This document shows positions 6,829 to 7,416 of a stretch of 7,416 nt of DNA, piece after piece. Location of the stretch: assembly GCA_003165615.1 (NCBI GenBank), contig PLWR01000116.1, positions 24,475 through 31,890 of the forward strand, written 5' to 3'. The DNA is from Acidobacteriota bacterium (lineage in GTDB: Bacteria > Acidobacteriota > Terriglobia > UBA7540). The translations under genes were made by a program, and so were the position numbers. Numbering within the stretch: position 1 is the first letter of the stretch; every line of letters starts with the position of its first letter. The notes beneath the pieces were generated by a model, which did no database searches, was not told the DNA's origin, and saw only the letters and a list, made by a program, of their open reading frames with translations.

Positions 6829-6945
6829 CCCCACGGAGGCACAGAGAAGAGCACTACTGTTTGCGCCGGTAGAGATTGTGCTTCCTTGTTTGTTGACCCA
6901 CCGTGTTTTCTCCGTCCTCCGTGACCTCCGTTCCTCCGTGGTGAA
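6829..6945. repeat. Intergenic inverted-repeat element, copy B (MITE-like)
   Basis: CCACGGAGG at 6831-6839 and CCTCCGTGG at 6933-6941 are perfect inverted ends, with further imperfect pairing inward. The interior contains TTGCGCCGGTAG at 6861-6872 and TTTGTTGACC at 6889-6898, with the same 28-base offset as in copy A, and GGAGGCACAGAG-like and TCTCCGT/CCGTGAC-like arms. The orientation matches copy A. The sequence has diverged and is shorter than copy A by a few bases. No open frame of interest lies within it. Confidence 0.75.
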
Positions 6946-7196
6946 ATCCCTGTTTGGGGTTGCGGGTCAGCCGCGCCAGGGTCCTTGGTTCCGACCTGCG
7001 CACCCCAACCCTGCACCCATTTCTTGTTCTGTTGTCTTGCGGTTTACCTTCCCGCGCGGGCCTGATCGGAAGCTGAACCGGCGCGGGCGACGGGCTCTAT
7101 TGATAACGCCGCTCTCTCAACTTGTCAATGAGTTGTAGTCGAGTTGTAGTCGAGGGTGCTGGTGTTATTTGGAATGGGAACCCTTTCGAAGCACCG
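6946..7196. other. Gene-free stretch with minor repeats
   Basis: No frame here has protein-like composition or a credible start signal. The stretch contains a short palindrome CCCGCGCGGG at 7051-7060 and a tandem pair of the 11-mer GAGTTGTAGTC at 7130-7151. Nothing else is recognisable. Confidence 0.5.
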
Positions 7197-7305
7197 GTCA
7201 TTCCCGCGAAGTTCGTCCTCGCGAAGGCGGGGAGCGGGAATCCATTCCATCAGCGGCTCATTTCCAATGGCTTGCGGAGTGGATTCAGGCCTTCGCGGGA
7301 ATGAC
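7197..7305. repeat. 109-bp palindromic intergenic repeat with perfect 15-bp ends
   Basis: GTCATTCCCGCGAAG at 7197-7211 and its exact complement CTTCGCGGGAATGAC at 7291-7305 bound the element. The left half folds further: TTCCCGC at 7201-7207 pairs with GCGGGAA at 7234-7240, and CGCGAAG occurs twice (7205-7211, 7220-7226), suggesting an internal duplication. Inner sequences GAATCCATTC (left) and GAGTGGATTC (right) are also near-complementary. It resembles the ATTCCCGC...GCGGGAAT class of REP/MITE-like repeats found between genes in many bacteria. It is unrelated to copies A and B. From 7306 to the window end nothing further is seen. Confidence 0.7.
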
Positions 7306-7416
7306 GGCACATGGGAGCGGGAGGTTTACGCTCATGCGGTCAGAGGGCGAGGAGTTTTCCTTGCGCATAGGAACAACCCGCGGACCTTCTCAACAGGTCT
7401 GATTAGATAACGGCAT

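Noticed and set aside
2638..6945. CRISPR array or tRNA/rRNA genes among the repeats
   Set aside because: The repeats are only two distant copies with paired arms, not regularly spaced units, and no cloverleaf or rRNA sequence was seen.
7156..7410. Small open frame at the right end
   Set aside because: It lies mostly within the 109-bp palindromic repeat and has no plausible ribosome binding site or protein-like composition.

Overview
The window reads as a chromosomal L-rhamnose catabolism locus from a fairly GC-rich, non-enteric bacterium. The Pseudomonas/Bacillus-type rhamnose isomerase, the RhaT-type symporter, the double-domain class II aldolase and the abundant palindromic intergenic repeats would fit Acidobacteriota or a similar environmental lineage. 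That assignment is inference; no rRNA or other phylogenetic marker is present.

Layout. Positions 2-1174 (+) hold the 3' part of a gene whose start lies left of the window. It encodes an enzyme-like protein with beta-rich C-terminal regions, of unassigned family. A strong hairpin (1177-1236) and a good promoter (1281-1310) follow. Then comes a 430-residue protein (1333-2625, +) made of two tandem class II aldolase/adducin domains: the first keeps the metal and catalytic residues, the second has lost all of them. It converges on a minus-strand cluster transcribed rhaT (6760-5736), rhaI (5592-4357), rhaB (4333-2822). The rhaT frame is broken by an apparent one-base deletion in a C/G run at 6419-6422. 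The last 650 bases hold repeats and no convincing gene.

How it works together. RhaT would import L-rhamnose with a cation, RhaI would isomerise it to L-rhamnulose, and RhaB would phosphorylate that to L-rhamnulose 1-phosphate. The aldolase is the obvious candidate to split this into dihydroxyacetone phosphate and L-lactaldehyde, since no ordinary rhaD is present. The first gene may act on a rhamnose-containing glycan, but only its position suggests this. No regulator gene is seen; two inverted repeats upstream of rhaT and rhaI are operator candidates.

Repeats. Two diverged copies of one inverted-repeat element (about 2638-2795 and 6829-6945) lie in the same orientation immediately outside the two ends of the rhaT-rhaI-rhaB cluster. 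A different palindromic repeat with perfect 15-bp ends lies at 7197-7305.
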